Assembly (NCBI GenBank): GCA_031406155.1
Contig: JANOGW010000003.1
Location: 158,723-222,722, forward strand
Reading direction: 5' to 3'
DNA: 64,000 nt
Source: JACMNW01 sp031406155
GTDB taxonomy: Bacteria > Pseudomonadota > Alphaproteobacteria > Rhodobacterales > Rhodobacteraceae
Shown: one piece after another, positions 47,010 to 55,488 of the stretch
Position numbering within the stretch: the stretch's first letter is position 1
Layout: each line of letters begins with the position of its first letter
Notes under the pieces: generated by a model
Told to the model about the DNA's origin: nothing
Database searches by the model: none
Seen by the model: only the letters and a program-made list of their open reading frames with translations
Program-made: the position numbers and the translations under genes

Positions 47010-48425
47010 ATGCAGATCAGACCGCATCAGGGACTGACGATTGATGGCTTCACCCTTGGCAGCCTTCTGCACCGTGGCGGCTTTGCCACCATCTGGGATG
47101 TCACCAGCGCGAACCATGCCGGGCCGATGGTGATGAAGGTTCCCACCATCCTGGACGGCGATGACGGACCAACGATCGTCGGTTTCGAAGTGGAACAGAT
47201 GATCATGCCACGGTTGTCGGGCGCGCATGTGCCTGCGGTGATCGCGCAGGGTGATTTCGCGGTGATGCCGTATCTGGTGACCGAACGGATACCCGGCATG
47301 TCGCTACTGGCGCTCTTCAAGACAGCCCCCCGGCCGCTTTCAGAGGTGGTCGAAGTTGCGGCCCGTATGGCAGCGGCAGTCCATGATCTGCACTGCCAGC
47401 ATGTCATCCATCTTGATCTGAAACCGGCTAACTTCCTGCAACGACCCAATGGCGATATGGTGCTGGTCGATTTCGGCCTGTCGCGCCATGACCAATTGCC
47501 GGATCTGCTGGCCGAAGAATTCACGGTGCCGATGGGCACCTTTCTTTACATGGCGCCGGAACAATATCTGCGCCAGCGCAGTGACCTGCGGTCTGACCTC
47601 TTTGCCCTGGGGACAATGATCTACGAACTGGCGACCGGGAAATTGCCGTTCGGGTCCCCCGAACGGCTTTCGGGCGTGCGCAAGCGACTTTGGCGCGATC
47701 CGGTGCCGCCGCGAGCGTTGCGCGCGGACATCCCTGAATGGCTGCAGGAAATTATCCTGCGCGCATTGGAAGTTGATCCGGCAAAGCGATATCAGTCTGC
47801 CGCACAGATGGTATTCGATCTGACGCATCCCCAGCAGGTGCGTCTGACACCGCGGGCCCACAAGACGGCGCGCGACAGGGCGTTGACCGTGTTCCGCCGA
47901 TGGCATCGCATGCGGCGGTTGCGTCAGTTCGCAGCGCCGCCGCGGATGGCCAGTCAGATCAGCCGCGCCGCCATCATCATGGTTGCCGTAGATCTGAGCC
48001 CGGACATGGAAAGCCTTGCCGAACAGCTTTTGAGATCCGTGCAGCAAAGCCTGACTATTGAACCAGATGCACGGGTGGCCTGCGTCAATGTGATCAAGAC
48101 CGCGCTGCTGGGGCTTGATCAGGGCACCGATGATGCGGGCAACAACCTGCATGTCGCGCGTCTTGTCGGCCTCAAGGCATGGGCGCAGCGGATCGATCTG
48201 GGTGAGGATCGGCTGACCTACAGCATTCTTGAAAACTCCGATCCTGCTGCGGCCATTATAGACTATGCCGGCGCAAACAAGGTCAGTCATATTCTGATGG
48301 GGGCGCGTGGCAGTTCCACGACCCGGCGTTTCCTGGGATCGGTGTCAGCCAAAGTCGTTGCCGAAGCGCCCTGTTCGGTCACGGTGATCCGGCTTCGCGA
48401 CCCTGCCGTGCCGACTGCGGGGTGA
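47010..48425 (+). CDS. Serine/threonine protein kinase fused to a universal stress protein domain
   Basis: A 471-residue two-domain protein. The Hanks-type kinase covers about residues 8-275: glycine loop LHRGGFATIWD, Lys43 (VMKV), catalytic loop HLDLKPANF (134-142), DFG at 154-156, APEQ at 182-185 and SDLFALG. A basic linker (about 280-315; RRWHRMRRLRQF) follows, then a UspA domain (about 318-465) with IIMVAVDLS and GARGSSTTRRFLGS. The usual USP G-2x-G-9x-GS nucleotide motif is one residue short. No membrane segment is seen. Coupling to a phosphatase gene suggests a signalling switch that senses nucleotide or stress. Confidence 0.9.
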   Translation: MQIRPHQGLTIDGFTLGSLLHRGGFATIWDVTSANHAGPMVMKVPTILDGDDGPTIVGFEVEQMIMPRLSGAHVPAVIAQGDFAVMPYLVTERIPGMSLLALFKTAPRPLSEVVEVAARMAAAVHDLHCQHVIHLDLKPANFLQRPNGDMVLVDFGLSRHDQLPDLLAEEFTVPMGTFLYMAPEQYLRQRSDLRSDLFALGTMIYELATGKLPFGSPERLSGVRKRLWRDPVPPRALRADIPEWLQEIILRALEVDPAKRYQSAAQMVFDLTHPQQVRLTPRAHKTARDRALTVFRRWHRMRRLRQFAAPPRMASQISRAAIIMVAVDLSPDMESLAEQLLRSVQQSLTIEPDARVACVNVIKTALLGLDQGTDDAGNNLHVARLVGLKAWAQRIDLGEDRLTYSILENSDPAAAIIDYAGANKVSHILMGARGSSTTRRFLGSVSAKVVAEAPCSVTVIRLRDPAVPTAG

Positions 48426-48465
48426 CCCAATGCCGTTGGCGTCGATTGAGGTTGCCCGGAGGGCC

Positions 48466-48576
48466 TCAGAATGCGTCGCGCACTGTTCTTGCCCCGGCAC
48501 TGATATCTTGCCCGACCCCGGCAACGGTATTGCACCCCGCAAGGGCCAGCACGATCACAAGCAGACATATTCTCAT
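48466..48576 (-). CDS. Entericidin A/B-type small lipoprotein (36 residues)
   Basis: A very short gene encoding a signal sequence and lipobox (MRICLLVIVLALAGC, lipidated Cys15), then NTVAGVGQDISAGARTVRDAF. This matches entericidin peptides, whose mature part begins CNTxxGxGxDI. Entericidins are envelope lipoproteins induced in stationary phase or stress, one toxic and one protective in enterobacteria; in alphaproteobacteria single copies are common. The ATG overlaps the stop of the YejA-like gene (ATGA), so the peptide is coupled to it. Confidence 0.88.
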   Translation of the reverse strand: MRICLLVIVLALAGCNTVAGVGQDISAGARTVRDAF

Positions 48577-50387
48577 TCTTGATACCACCATACTTCTGGA
48601 AGGAACCCCGGCCAGTCGCCAAACAGCGGCAAGCGATCGGGAAATTTCAGCTCTTTGCGATGTGCAAGCCGCGAGACATCGGCATACCAGATCGGAATGA
48701 CATATCTGCCAGTGGTAAGCACCCGGTCCAGCGCCTGCGTGGCCGCGACAAAATCCGTGCGCGAGGCGGTGGCAAGCAGCGTCGCGATCATCGCCTCGGC
48801 GGCGGGGGAATTCATGCCCATCCAGTTGCGGGTGGCGGGTTCGGTCACACCGGCGGCCCCCCAGTACAGCGTCTGTTCATTGCCCGGAGACAGCGAAAGC
48901 GCCCGGATGTAATGCGTCATGTCGAAATCATAGGCGTTCGTGCGTTCCTTGTATTGCGCCGAGTCCACCGTCGTGATGCGCGCCTCGATCCCCAGACGTT
49001 TCAATGCCTCGACATAGATGCTGGCGATGCTGATCAGCTCGTCCGCGCCGTTGTTTAGCAGAATTTCAAAGGCGAACGGCGCACCATCGGCGTTCTTCAA
49101 GATGCCGTCCTGCACGGTCCATCCTGCATCCTCCAGCAGTCTGGTGGCGATGCGGATGTTGCCACGGTTCGCCTCGGTGCCGTCGGCGACAGGAAAACGG
49201 TAGCCATCCAGTGCACCGGGCAAAAGATCGGGTGCAAAGGGTTCCAGCAGGGCCTTGACGGCACCCTCTGCGGCGGCACCGGGGACCATGGCGAGGTCCG
49301 AGTTGGAAAAATAGGATGTGATGCGGGGCTGGCTACCACCGGTGACGATGTCATTGATCAACTCGAAGTTAAACGCATGGATCAGGGCCTCGCGCACGCG
49401 CGAATCGGCGAACAGCGGTTTGCGGGTGTTGAACACGAATCCTTCGATCCCTGAAGGGCGGCCATGCGGAATTTCTGACTTCACGATGGCGCCGGAGGTG
49501 ACGTCGGGAAAGTCGTAGTTCGAGGCCCACTTGGGCGCATTCGTTTCGCGGTAGGTGCTGATATCGCCCGCCTTGAAGGCCTCGAACACCACGCCGCCAT
49601 CACCAAAGTATTGGTAGGTGATCTGATCAAGATTGTGCAGGCCGCGATAGAACGGCACGTCCTTGCCCCACCAATCGGGGTCTTTGGCGAAGGTGATGGA
49701 ACTGCCCGTCTCGAATTTGGCCACCGTGTAGGGGCCGGACCCGATCGGAGCCTCCAGCGTGGAGGCGGTGAAATCGCGCCCCTCCCACTGTGCCTTTTTC
49801 AGGATCGGGCGCAGGCCCAGGATCAGCGGCAGTTCGCGGTCTACCACGTTGAAGGTAAAGCGGATGCTGCGCGGCCCGGTGATTTCGGATGTGGCGATCT
49901 TGTCCCATGCTGCAGCGTAGCGAGGCTGGCCTTCGGTGCCGAGTTTTTCAAACGACCACAACACGTCTTGCGGCGTGACGGGACTGCCGTCAGAGAATCG
50001 GGCACCCTCGCGCAGGGTGAATTCGACATAGGTCCGGGCGTCATCCGTATCGACCGATTCGGCCAGCAGCCCGTAAAGCGTGAAGGGTTCGTCATAGGAC
50101 CGGCCCAAAAGCGTTTCAACCGTAAGCAGAGCAACCCCAGCGGGGGCCGAGCCTTTGACGATGTAGGGGTTCAGGCTGTCAAAGCCGCCAGCCTCGCCAA
50201 AGACGATGCTCCCGCCTTTGGGCGCGTCCGGGTTGGCATAGGGCAGGGACACAAAATCGGGTGGCAGGGCAGGGTCGCCATACATAGCTATGCCGTGACG
50301 GGGCTCTGCCGACGCCATCGGCGCTGGCAGTGCCAGCAGCAGGCAAGTGCCAACTGCCCGCATCATTTGAATAATTTTCCCCCTCAT
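48573..50387 (-). CDS. Extracellular peptide/oligopeptide-binding protein, YejA-like, without its permease
   Basis: A 604-residue periplasmic solute-binding protein (SBP_bac_5). A signal peptide is present (MRAVGTCLLLALPAPMASA). YejA-like features follow: YANPDAPKGGSIVFGEAGGFDSLNPYIVKG, FTLREGARFSDGSPVTPQDVLWSF and the RPSGIEGFVFNTRKPLFADSRVREAL region. YejABEF imports microcin C and other peptides. No permease or ATPase gene is next to it, only an entericidin-like lipoprotein gene. The start at 50387 is chosen from the ribosome-like GGGTGGGG before it; an ATG at about 50366 also fits the signal. Confidence 0.9.
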   Translation of the reverse strand: MRGKIIQMMRAVGTCLLLALPAPMASAEPRHGIAMYGDPALPPDFVSLPYANPDAPKGGSIVFGEAGGFDSLNPYIVKGSAPAGVALLTVETLLGRSYDEPFTLYGLLAESVDTDDARTYVEFTLREGARFSDGSPVTPQDVLWSFEKLGTEGQPRYAAAWDKIATSEITGPRSIRFTFNVVDRELPLILGLRPILKKAQWEGRDFTASTLEAPIGSGPYTVAKFETGSSITFAKDPDWWGKDVPFYRGLHNLDQITYQYFGDGGVVFEAFKAGDISTYRETNAPKWASNYDFPDVTSGAIVKSEIPHGRPSGIEGFVFNTRKPLFADSRVREALIHAFNFELINDIVTGGSQPRITSYFSNSDLAMVPGAAAEGAVKALLEPFAPDLLPGALDGYRFPVADGTEANRGNIRIATRLLEDAGWTVQDGILKNADGAPFAFEILLNNGADELISIASIYVEALKRLGIEARITTVDSAQYKERTNAYDFDMTHYIRALSLSPGNEQTLYWGAAGVTEPATRNWMGMNSPAAEAMIATLLATASRTDFVAATQALDRVLTTGRYVIPIWYADVSRLAHRKELKFPDRLPLFGDWPGFLPEVWWYQE

Positions 50388-50465
50388 TGCCCCACCCTGG
50401 TTGCCCCCCGCGTTTTTGCTGATTTTCAGACTATGCGGGCGGCGGGGGCAATTCAAACTTTTAAC

Positions 50466-50494
50466 TTGGCCAGCGGCGGGGTTGTGCGTATAAA
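50466..50494 (+). promoter_or_regulatory. Putative sigma-70 promoter of the small RNA candidate
   Basis: TTGGCC (50466-50471) and TATAAA (50489-50494) are separated by exactly 17 bases. The -10 hexamer is good and the -35 keeps TTG. Transcription would begin near 50501. Confidence 0.45.
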
Positions 50495-50500
50495 GATGTC

Positions 50501-50576
50501 ACTGCTCGATAGGTTTCTTGCCTGTATGAAACCTGCCTCAATAACTTTACGCCGGCCTTGTGCCGGCGTTTTTTTT
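50501..50576 (+). ncRNA. Candidate small RNA or attenuated leader upstream of bdhA
   Basis: About 76 bases with two hairpins. AGGTTTC (50511-50517) pairs perfectly with GAAACCT (50528-50534). A terminator stem CGCCGGC (50550-50556) pairs with GCCGGCG (50562-50568) and is followed by eight T residues (50569-50576). A promoter-like pair precedes it at proper distance. There is no upstream plus-strand gene within 2 kb for this terminator to serve, so it should end a short transcript. It could be an Hfq-binding sRNA or an attenuator in the bdhA leader. Confidence 0.5.
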
Positions 50577-50666
50577 GCCCGGCGCTTTTGTGCCTGATGC
50601 CCGTGTGGCGTTTCCCTTTGCACCTGCAGCATGTATGATTGCGCAAACGCAGCATGGGAGGCTTGA

Positions 50667-51440
50667 ATGACCCTTAAAGGCAAGATCGCCATCGTCACCG
50701 GATCAAATTCCGGTATCGGGCTTGGCATCGCAGAGGCGCTGGCCGGGGCCGGGGCAGAGGTCATCATCAACTCGTTCACCGACCGGGATGAAGACCACGC
50801 GCTGGCGGCAAAACTGGCCGCCGGGCACAACACCAAGGTCACCTACATCGCCGCCGACATGTCGAAAGGGGCCGCGTGCCGGGCCTTGATCGAGAAGGCA
50901 GGTGGCTGCGACATTCTGGTGAACAATGCGGGCATCCAGCATGTTGCGCCCATTGAAAGCTTTCCGGCCGAGAAATGGGATGCGATCCTTGCCATCAACC
51001 TGACATCCGCCTTTCACACCACGGCTGTGGCTTTGCCGATGATGCGTGCCAAGGGCTGGGGACGCGTGATCAATGTGGCCTCTGCCCATGGTCTGACCGC
51101 CAGCCCGTTCAAATCGGCCTACGTTGCGGCCAAGCATGGCCTTGTGGGCATGTCGAAGGCGGTGGCGCTGGAAACGGCGGGGCAGGGCATCACCTGCAAC
51201 GCGGTCTGTCCCGGCTATGTGCTGACGCCGCTGGTCGAGGCGCAGATCCCCGATCAGATGAAGGCCCACGATATGGACCGCGAAACCGTGATCCGCGAAG
51301 TCATGCTGGATCGCCAGCCGTCAAAACAGTTCGCCACCACGCAGCAGCTGGGTGGCACCGTCGTGTTCCTGTGCTCGGCGCATGCCGACCAGATCACCGG
51401 CACCGCGATCAGCGTGGATGGCGGATGGACGGCGCTTTAG
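50667..51440 (+). CDS. bdhA: 3-Hydroxybutyrate dehydrogenase
   Basis: A 257-residue short-chain dehydrogenase that oxidises D-3-hydroxybutyrate to acetoacetate with NAD, in degradation of polyhydroxybutyrate. Motifs: GSNSGIGLGIA nucleotide loop, NNAGIQHVAPIE, catalytic VASAHG Ser and YVAAKHG Tyr/Lys, and CPGYVLTPLVEAQI, which is typical for BdhA. GGAGG before the ATG is strong. The patatin gene follows 140 bases later on the same strand, as seen in other PHB-using alphaproteobacteria. Confidence 0.94.
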   Translation: MTLKGKIAIVTGSNSGIGLGIAEALAGAGAEVIINSFTDRDEDHALAAKLAAGHNTKVTYIAADMSKGAACRALIEKAGGCDILVNNAGIQHVAPIESFPAEKWDAILAINLTSAFHTTAVALPMMRAKGWGRVINVASAHGLTASPFKSAYVAAKHGLVGMSKAVALETAGQGITCNAVCPGYVLTPLVEAQIPDQMKAHDMDRETVIREVMLDRQPSKQFATTQQLGGTVVFLCSAHADQITGTAISVDGGWTAL

Positions 51441-51580
51441 GGCACCGGAAGGAATCCTTTTTGACGGAGACGCTTCGGGCCTGAAAAGATTTCTGCACGT
51501 TTTTTTTCGACACCGGTCTGGTTTGCAAGGTGCTGCCTCCGGCGGGGATATTTTCGAACAGAAAAAGATCGGAGGCATGG

Positions 51581-52615
51581 ATGACAGTACGGATCAATTT
51601 GGCCCTGCAGGGCGGTGGCGCACATGGCGCATTTACCTGGGGGGTGCTGGACAGGCTGTTGGACGATGACCAGATCGAGATCGCCGCGATTTCGGGCACC
51701 TCTGCCGGGGCGCTGAACGGGGCTGCGTATAAGGCCGGCCTGCGGACGGGCGGGCGGGCCGGGGCGAAGGCGAGCCTCGATCAGTTGTGGTCACAGGTGG
51801 GGCGGTTCGATCAGGCCCGCTTTGCCCAGTGGATGTTTCCAGGATTGCCGGTTGTCGCGGCAATGGCCGAAGCGATGGAAGACATGCTGGTTGTGTCGCC
51901 GCAAGGCATCGCGGCGCAGATGATATCGCCCTACGCTTTCGGAGCAGCATGGCGCAACCCACTGGAGCGGATGGTGCGGCGGCTGGATTTCACCGATGTC
52001 TGCGCCGCGGATGGACCCGCGCTTTTTGTCAGCGCGACCAACGTGCGCACCGGAAAGATCCGCGTGTTCAGCGGCGATGAGATCAGCCCCGAGGTCCTGA
52101 TGGCCTCGGCCTGTCTGCCGACGGCGTTTCAGGCGGTGGAACTGATCGATCCGAAAACCGGCACGCTGGAGGCGTTCTGGGATGGTGGCTATGCGGGCAA
52201 CCCCGCCCTGTACCCGCTTTATGCGAAGTCGTTGCCCGACGATGTGGTCATCGTGTCGATCAACCCGATGTACCGTGACGAGTTGCCCAAATCACCGATG
52301 GAAATTCAGAACCGTATCAACGAGATCAGCTTCAACGCGGCCCTGCTTGGCGAATTGCGGGCGGTCAACTTTGTCAAACGCCTGATCAGGCAAGGCAAGA
52401 TGGAACAGGGCGCGATGAAGGACGTGCTGATCCATTTCATATCCGACGAGGCATTGATGACGGAACTTTCGGCCAGCAGCAAGCTTGGCCCCACGACGTC
52501 GCTGCTGACACGTTTGAAGGCCGCAGGGCGGCTCGCTGCGGACAGCTTCTTGCAGGGGCATCGCGGCGATCTTGGCAAGCGCGCCAGTATTGATCTGGCG
52601 GGGCTGTTCGGCTGA
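51581..52615 (+). CDS. Patatin-like phospholipase family protein
   Basis: A 344-residue serine hydrolase. The oxyanion loop GGGAHGAFTWG and nucleophile elbow GTSAG (Ser41) are present, with the catalytic Asp in the DGGYAGNP motif. It has no signal peptide, so it probably works on the inner side. In relatives such proteins next to bdhA are linked to polyhydroxybutyrate granules or lipid turnover; this is inference. The ATG at 51581 follows GGAGGCATGG closely and begins the conserved core. Confidence 0.92.
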   Translation: MTVRINLALQGGGAHGAFTWGVLDRLLDDDQIEIAAISGTSAGALNGAAYKAGLRTGGRAGAKASLDQLWSQVGRFDQARFAQWMFPGLPVVAAMAEAMEDMLVVSPQGIAAQMISPYAFGAAWRNPLERMVRRLDFTDVCAADGPALFVSATNVRTGKIRVFSGDEISPEVLMASACLPTAFQAVELIDPKTGTLEAFWDGGYAGNPALYPLYAKSLPDDVVIVSINPMYRDELPKSPMEIQNRINEISFNAALLGELRAVNFVKRLIRQGKMEQGAMKDVLIHFISDEALMTELSASSKLGPTTSLLTRLKAAGRLAADSFLQGHRGDLGKRASIDLAGLFG

Positions 52616-53317
52616 TCACGGGGCCGGCAGGGCCGGGACATGGTCTTTGCCATTCGGGTAGACGAGCCCTGCCGAGATCACCAGCTTGAACGCATCCTCC
52701 AGCGACATGTCGAGCATGATCACGTCACGGGCAGGTACATAGACAAGAAATCCCGAGGTCAGCGGCGTCAGCGCAACGAAGACCGTGATCATGTCTTCCA
52801 TATGCGGCAAGCGGGCCGCAATCTCGCCTTTTGGTGGAGCTGCGACAAAGCCTACCGCCCAGACGCCCGGTTGGGGAAACTGCACGAGGCAGGTGCGGTC
52901 AAAATTCTTTTCGGTCTTGGCGAATACGGTCTCTGCGATCTGCTTGATGCCGGTGTACACGGATCTGACCAGCGGCATGCGATTGACCAGACGTTCTGCC
53001 TCATTGATCATCGACCGCCCGATCAGGCCCTTTGCGATCCAGCCGACAATGATGGTAAAGATCAGGAAGACGATCACGCCCACGCCGCGCAGGCTGAAGG
53101 TGTAGTCTTCGCCGAAATAGACACGCAGCAACGCCTCGGGTTGCCATGATTCCGGTATCAGGGGCAGGATCCAACTGTCGATCCAGCCGACGACCGACCA
53201 GATTACATAGATCGTCAACCCGACGGGCAGCACGACCACGAGGCCGGTCAGAAAGCTGGTTCGCAGGCTGCCCGCCTTCTTGCGCAGAGGCAGCGGGCCG
53301 GGTGTTTCATCTGGCAT
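52616..53317 (-). CDS. DUF502 family membrane protein
   Basis: A 233-residue protein with two N-terminal helices (TSFLTGLVVVLPVGLTIYVIWSVV and GVGVIVFLIFTIIVGWIAKGLIG). The DUF502 signature follows: MPLVRSVYTGIKQIAETVF, GVWAVGFVAAPP and VFVALTPLTSGFLVYVPARDVIMLDMSLEDAFKLVISAGLVYP. The function is unknown; the plant relative COV1 affects vascular patterning. The gene is convergent with the patatin gene, whose stop ends directly at its stop. Confidence 0.92.
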   Translation of the reverse strand: MPDETPGPLPLRKKAGSLRTSFLTGLVVVLPVGLTIYVIWSVVGWIDSWILPLIPESWQPEALLRVYFGEDYTFSLRGVGVIVFLIFTIIVGWIAKGLIGRSMINEAERLVNRMPLVRSVYTGIKQIAETVFAKTEKNFDRTCLVQFPQPGVWAVGFVAAPPKGEIAARLPHMEDMITVFVALTPLTSGFLVYVPARDVIMLDMSLEDAFKLVISAGLVYPNGKDHVPALPAP

Positions 53318-53399
53318 CTTGGCATCCTATATGGCGGGGCGAATGTAGACATCCGCTGATCCAACAACAACGCCAAAGATGACAATCAGCCCCGCCCAA

Positions 53400-54323
53400 T
53401 CAGGCTTTGGTGCGCAATCGTGCGATTTCCGCGGCGATCGCGGCAGCAAGCCGGGCGTTTGACAGGACAAGCGCAATATTTGCGGTCAGTGAGCGGCCTT
53501 CGGTCAACTCATAGATCCGCTGCAACAAAAAGGGTGTGACCGCCTTGCCAGAGATACCTTGCGCTGCGGTCTCGGCCAAAGCGGTGTCGATGATGGGGGT
53601 AATCTCGGCGCGCGGTATCTCTGCCTCCGCCGGGATTGGGTTGGCGATCAGCTGACCGCCGGTCAGGCCAAGGGCAGCACGTATCAGATGTGCGGCGGCG
53701 ATCTGCGCAGGTGAGGTCATGCACAGCGGCGCGGGCAAGCCTGAAGACTGCGACCAGAAGGCCGGGAAATCGGACTGGCCGTAGGCAATCACAGGCACGC
53801 CGTGGGTTTCCAGCACCTCCAGCGTCTTGGGGATGTCGAGAATGGCCTTGGCCCCGGCGGCGATGACTGTGACCGGGGTTTGCGCCAGCTCCAACAGGTC
53901 TGCTGAGATATCGAAGCTGGTTTCTGCCCCGCGATGCACGCCGCCTATACCGCCGGTGGCAAACACCGCGATGCCAGCAAGATGCGCGCAGATCATTGTG
54001 GCGGCGACGGTGGTGGCACCGGTCTTGCCAGTGGCCAGACAGGCCGCAAGATCGGCGCGCGACAGCTTCATCACATCGCGGGCCTGGCCTAGCGTGGTCA
54101 GGTCTTCGGGCGTCAGTCCGATATGAATGAGGCCGCCCATCACCGCAATCGTGGCCGGCACAGCGCCATGGGCGCGGATTTCATCCTCGACCAACCGCGC
54201 GGTTTCGACATTTTGTGGGAACGGCATGCCGTGTGTAATGATGGTGGATTCAAGCGCCACCACGGGGCGGTTTTCGGCAATCGCTGCCGCGACTTCGGGG
54301 GTTAAGCTGAGGGGATGCATCAT
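53400..54323 (-). CDS. psuG: Pseudouridine-5'-phosphate glycosidase
   Basis: A 307-residue enzyme splitting pseudouridine 5'-phosphate to uracil and ribose 5-phosphate. The family motifs VALESTIITHGMPFPQN, IAVMGGLIHIGL, KTGATTVAATMICAHLAGIAVFATGGIGGVHRGA, and the Lys of KLSRADLAAC are visible. It overlaps the kinase gene psuK by ATGA, so the pair forms a pseudouridine catabolic operon. No nucleoside transporter gene is adjacent. Confidence 0.96.
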   Translation of the reverse strand: MMHPLSLTPEVAAAIAENRPVVALESTIITHGMPFPQNVETARLVEDEIRAHGAVPATIAVMGGLIHIGLTPEDLTTLGQARDVMKLSRADLAACLATGKTGATTVAATMICAHLAGIAVFATGGIGGVHRGAETSFDISADLLELAQTPVTVIAAGAKAILDIPKTLEVLETHGVPVIAYGQSDFPAFWSQSSGLPAPLCMTSPAQIAAAHLIRAALGLTGGQLIANPIPAEAEIPRAEITPIIDTALAETAAQGISGKAVTPFLLQRIYELTEGRSLTANIALVLSNARLAAAIAAEIARLRTKA

Positions 54324-55210
54324 GAACCGATCTCTCCGGAAACATAATCAGCGGCGGTGCGCAAGGCGCTGGCAAGGGCGTCGGCAGGTGCGGCACCACG
54401 GCGTTCGGCGACGATGTGGGCGGCCATGAAGGTATCGCCGGCACCGGTCACCCGGGTTACCAGAACGGCGGGCGGGGTATCGGTGATGACGCCGGTTTGG
54501 CTGCCCATGGCGGTGGCTTGGCCGCCGTTGGTCACCAGAACGCGGGTGGCACCCCGGGTTAGCAGGCCATGGGCGGCGGTGAGGGCATCGGGGAAGCGGG
54601 TTTTGGCGAGGAGTGAGGCCTCTTCGAGATTGACGTAGATGGTGGCGTTTCGGTGGGAAAGGAGGGGAGCCAAGCGTTCGGCTTTGCCGGGGCTGGCAGG
54701 GGCGACGCGGAGGTCGGCTTTTTCGAACAGCGGTGAGGCAGCGATTTCGGCGAGCAGGGCCTCTGTCAGGTTGCCGTCCAGGGCAATGGGGCCAGGGTAG
54801 GGGGAAGCGGACGATCCAAGGCGACCGTCGGCAAGGGGGCGCAGGATCTTGTTGCCGGCAGCTTCCAGAGAATGGGCGTCGGCGATGGCGGCGATCAGGC
54901 CGTTCGCGCCCTCGATCGCCATGTAGCGATCTGTGGGCAGATCGTCGGAGCGGTAGATATGGGCGGTAATCAGGCCGATGCGGGCGCAGGCGGCGACCAG
55001 ATCGTCGCCTTCAGTATCGCGACCGATTGTGGTCAGCAGGGCGGGGGTCAGCCCAAACCGGCGCAGGGTGATCGCGATATTCATCGCAACACCGCCGGGA
55101 AGGCGGGTGATGCGGCCCGGCACGTCAGAGGAAAGCCGCATCGAGGTGGGGGAGCGGCCGATCACGTCCCACAGGACTGAGCCGATGCAAAGGATATCCG
55201 GAGTTGTCAT
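54320..55210 (-). CDS. psuK: PfkB-family sugar kinase, pseudouridine kinase
   Basis: A 296-residue ribokinase-fold enzyme. N-terminal DILCIGSVLWDVIGRSP, sugar-binding GGVAMNIAITLRRFGL, and the ATP/catalytic GAGDTFMAAHIVAE with its Asp base are clear. Because it is coupled to psuG, it should phosphorylate pseudouridine before glycosidic cleavage. The ATG at 55210 begins the fold; the longer frame to 55315 has no homology. Codon use is typical of the window. Confidence 0.94.
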   Translation of the reverse strand: MTTPDILCIGSVLWDVIGRSPTSMRLSSDVPGRITRLPGGVAMNIAITLRRFGLTPALLTTIGRDTEGDDLVAACARIGLITAHIYRSDDLPTDRYMAIEGANGLIAAIADAHSLEAAGNKILRPLADGRLGSSASPYPGPIALDGNLTEALLAEIAASPLFEKADLRVAPASPGKAERLAPLLSHRNATIYVNLEEASLLAKTRFPDALTAAHGLLTRGATRVLVTNGGQATAMGSQTGVITDTPPAVLVTRVTGAGDTFMAAHIVAERRGAAPADALASALRTAADYVSGEIGS

Positions 55211-55488
55211 GGGAGAGGTTTTGGCTTGGATGGGGGAGGGGGTCAAGGGGCCGATACGCCCCGGGAAATGCTCAAGGGGTGCATTTTCACTATCGGACAG
55301 GTCGGGCCACTGCACGACCCCGGAGAGTATTCAGCCGAACAGGAAGCCGGAAGGATCGCAGAAAACCATATGTCAACGGCTCAGTCCGGTTTTCCTGACT
55401 TGGCACAACCAGAGCCTGTGCGACTATCACAAGGCCTGTTTCCAGGTTGCTACAAATTTTTCCCAAACGACTTTTAAAGGATACTCAG

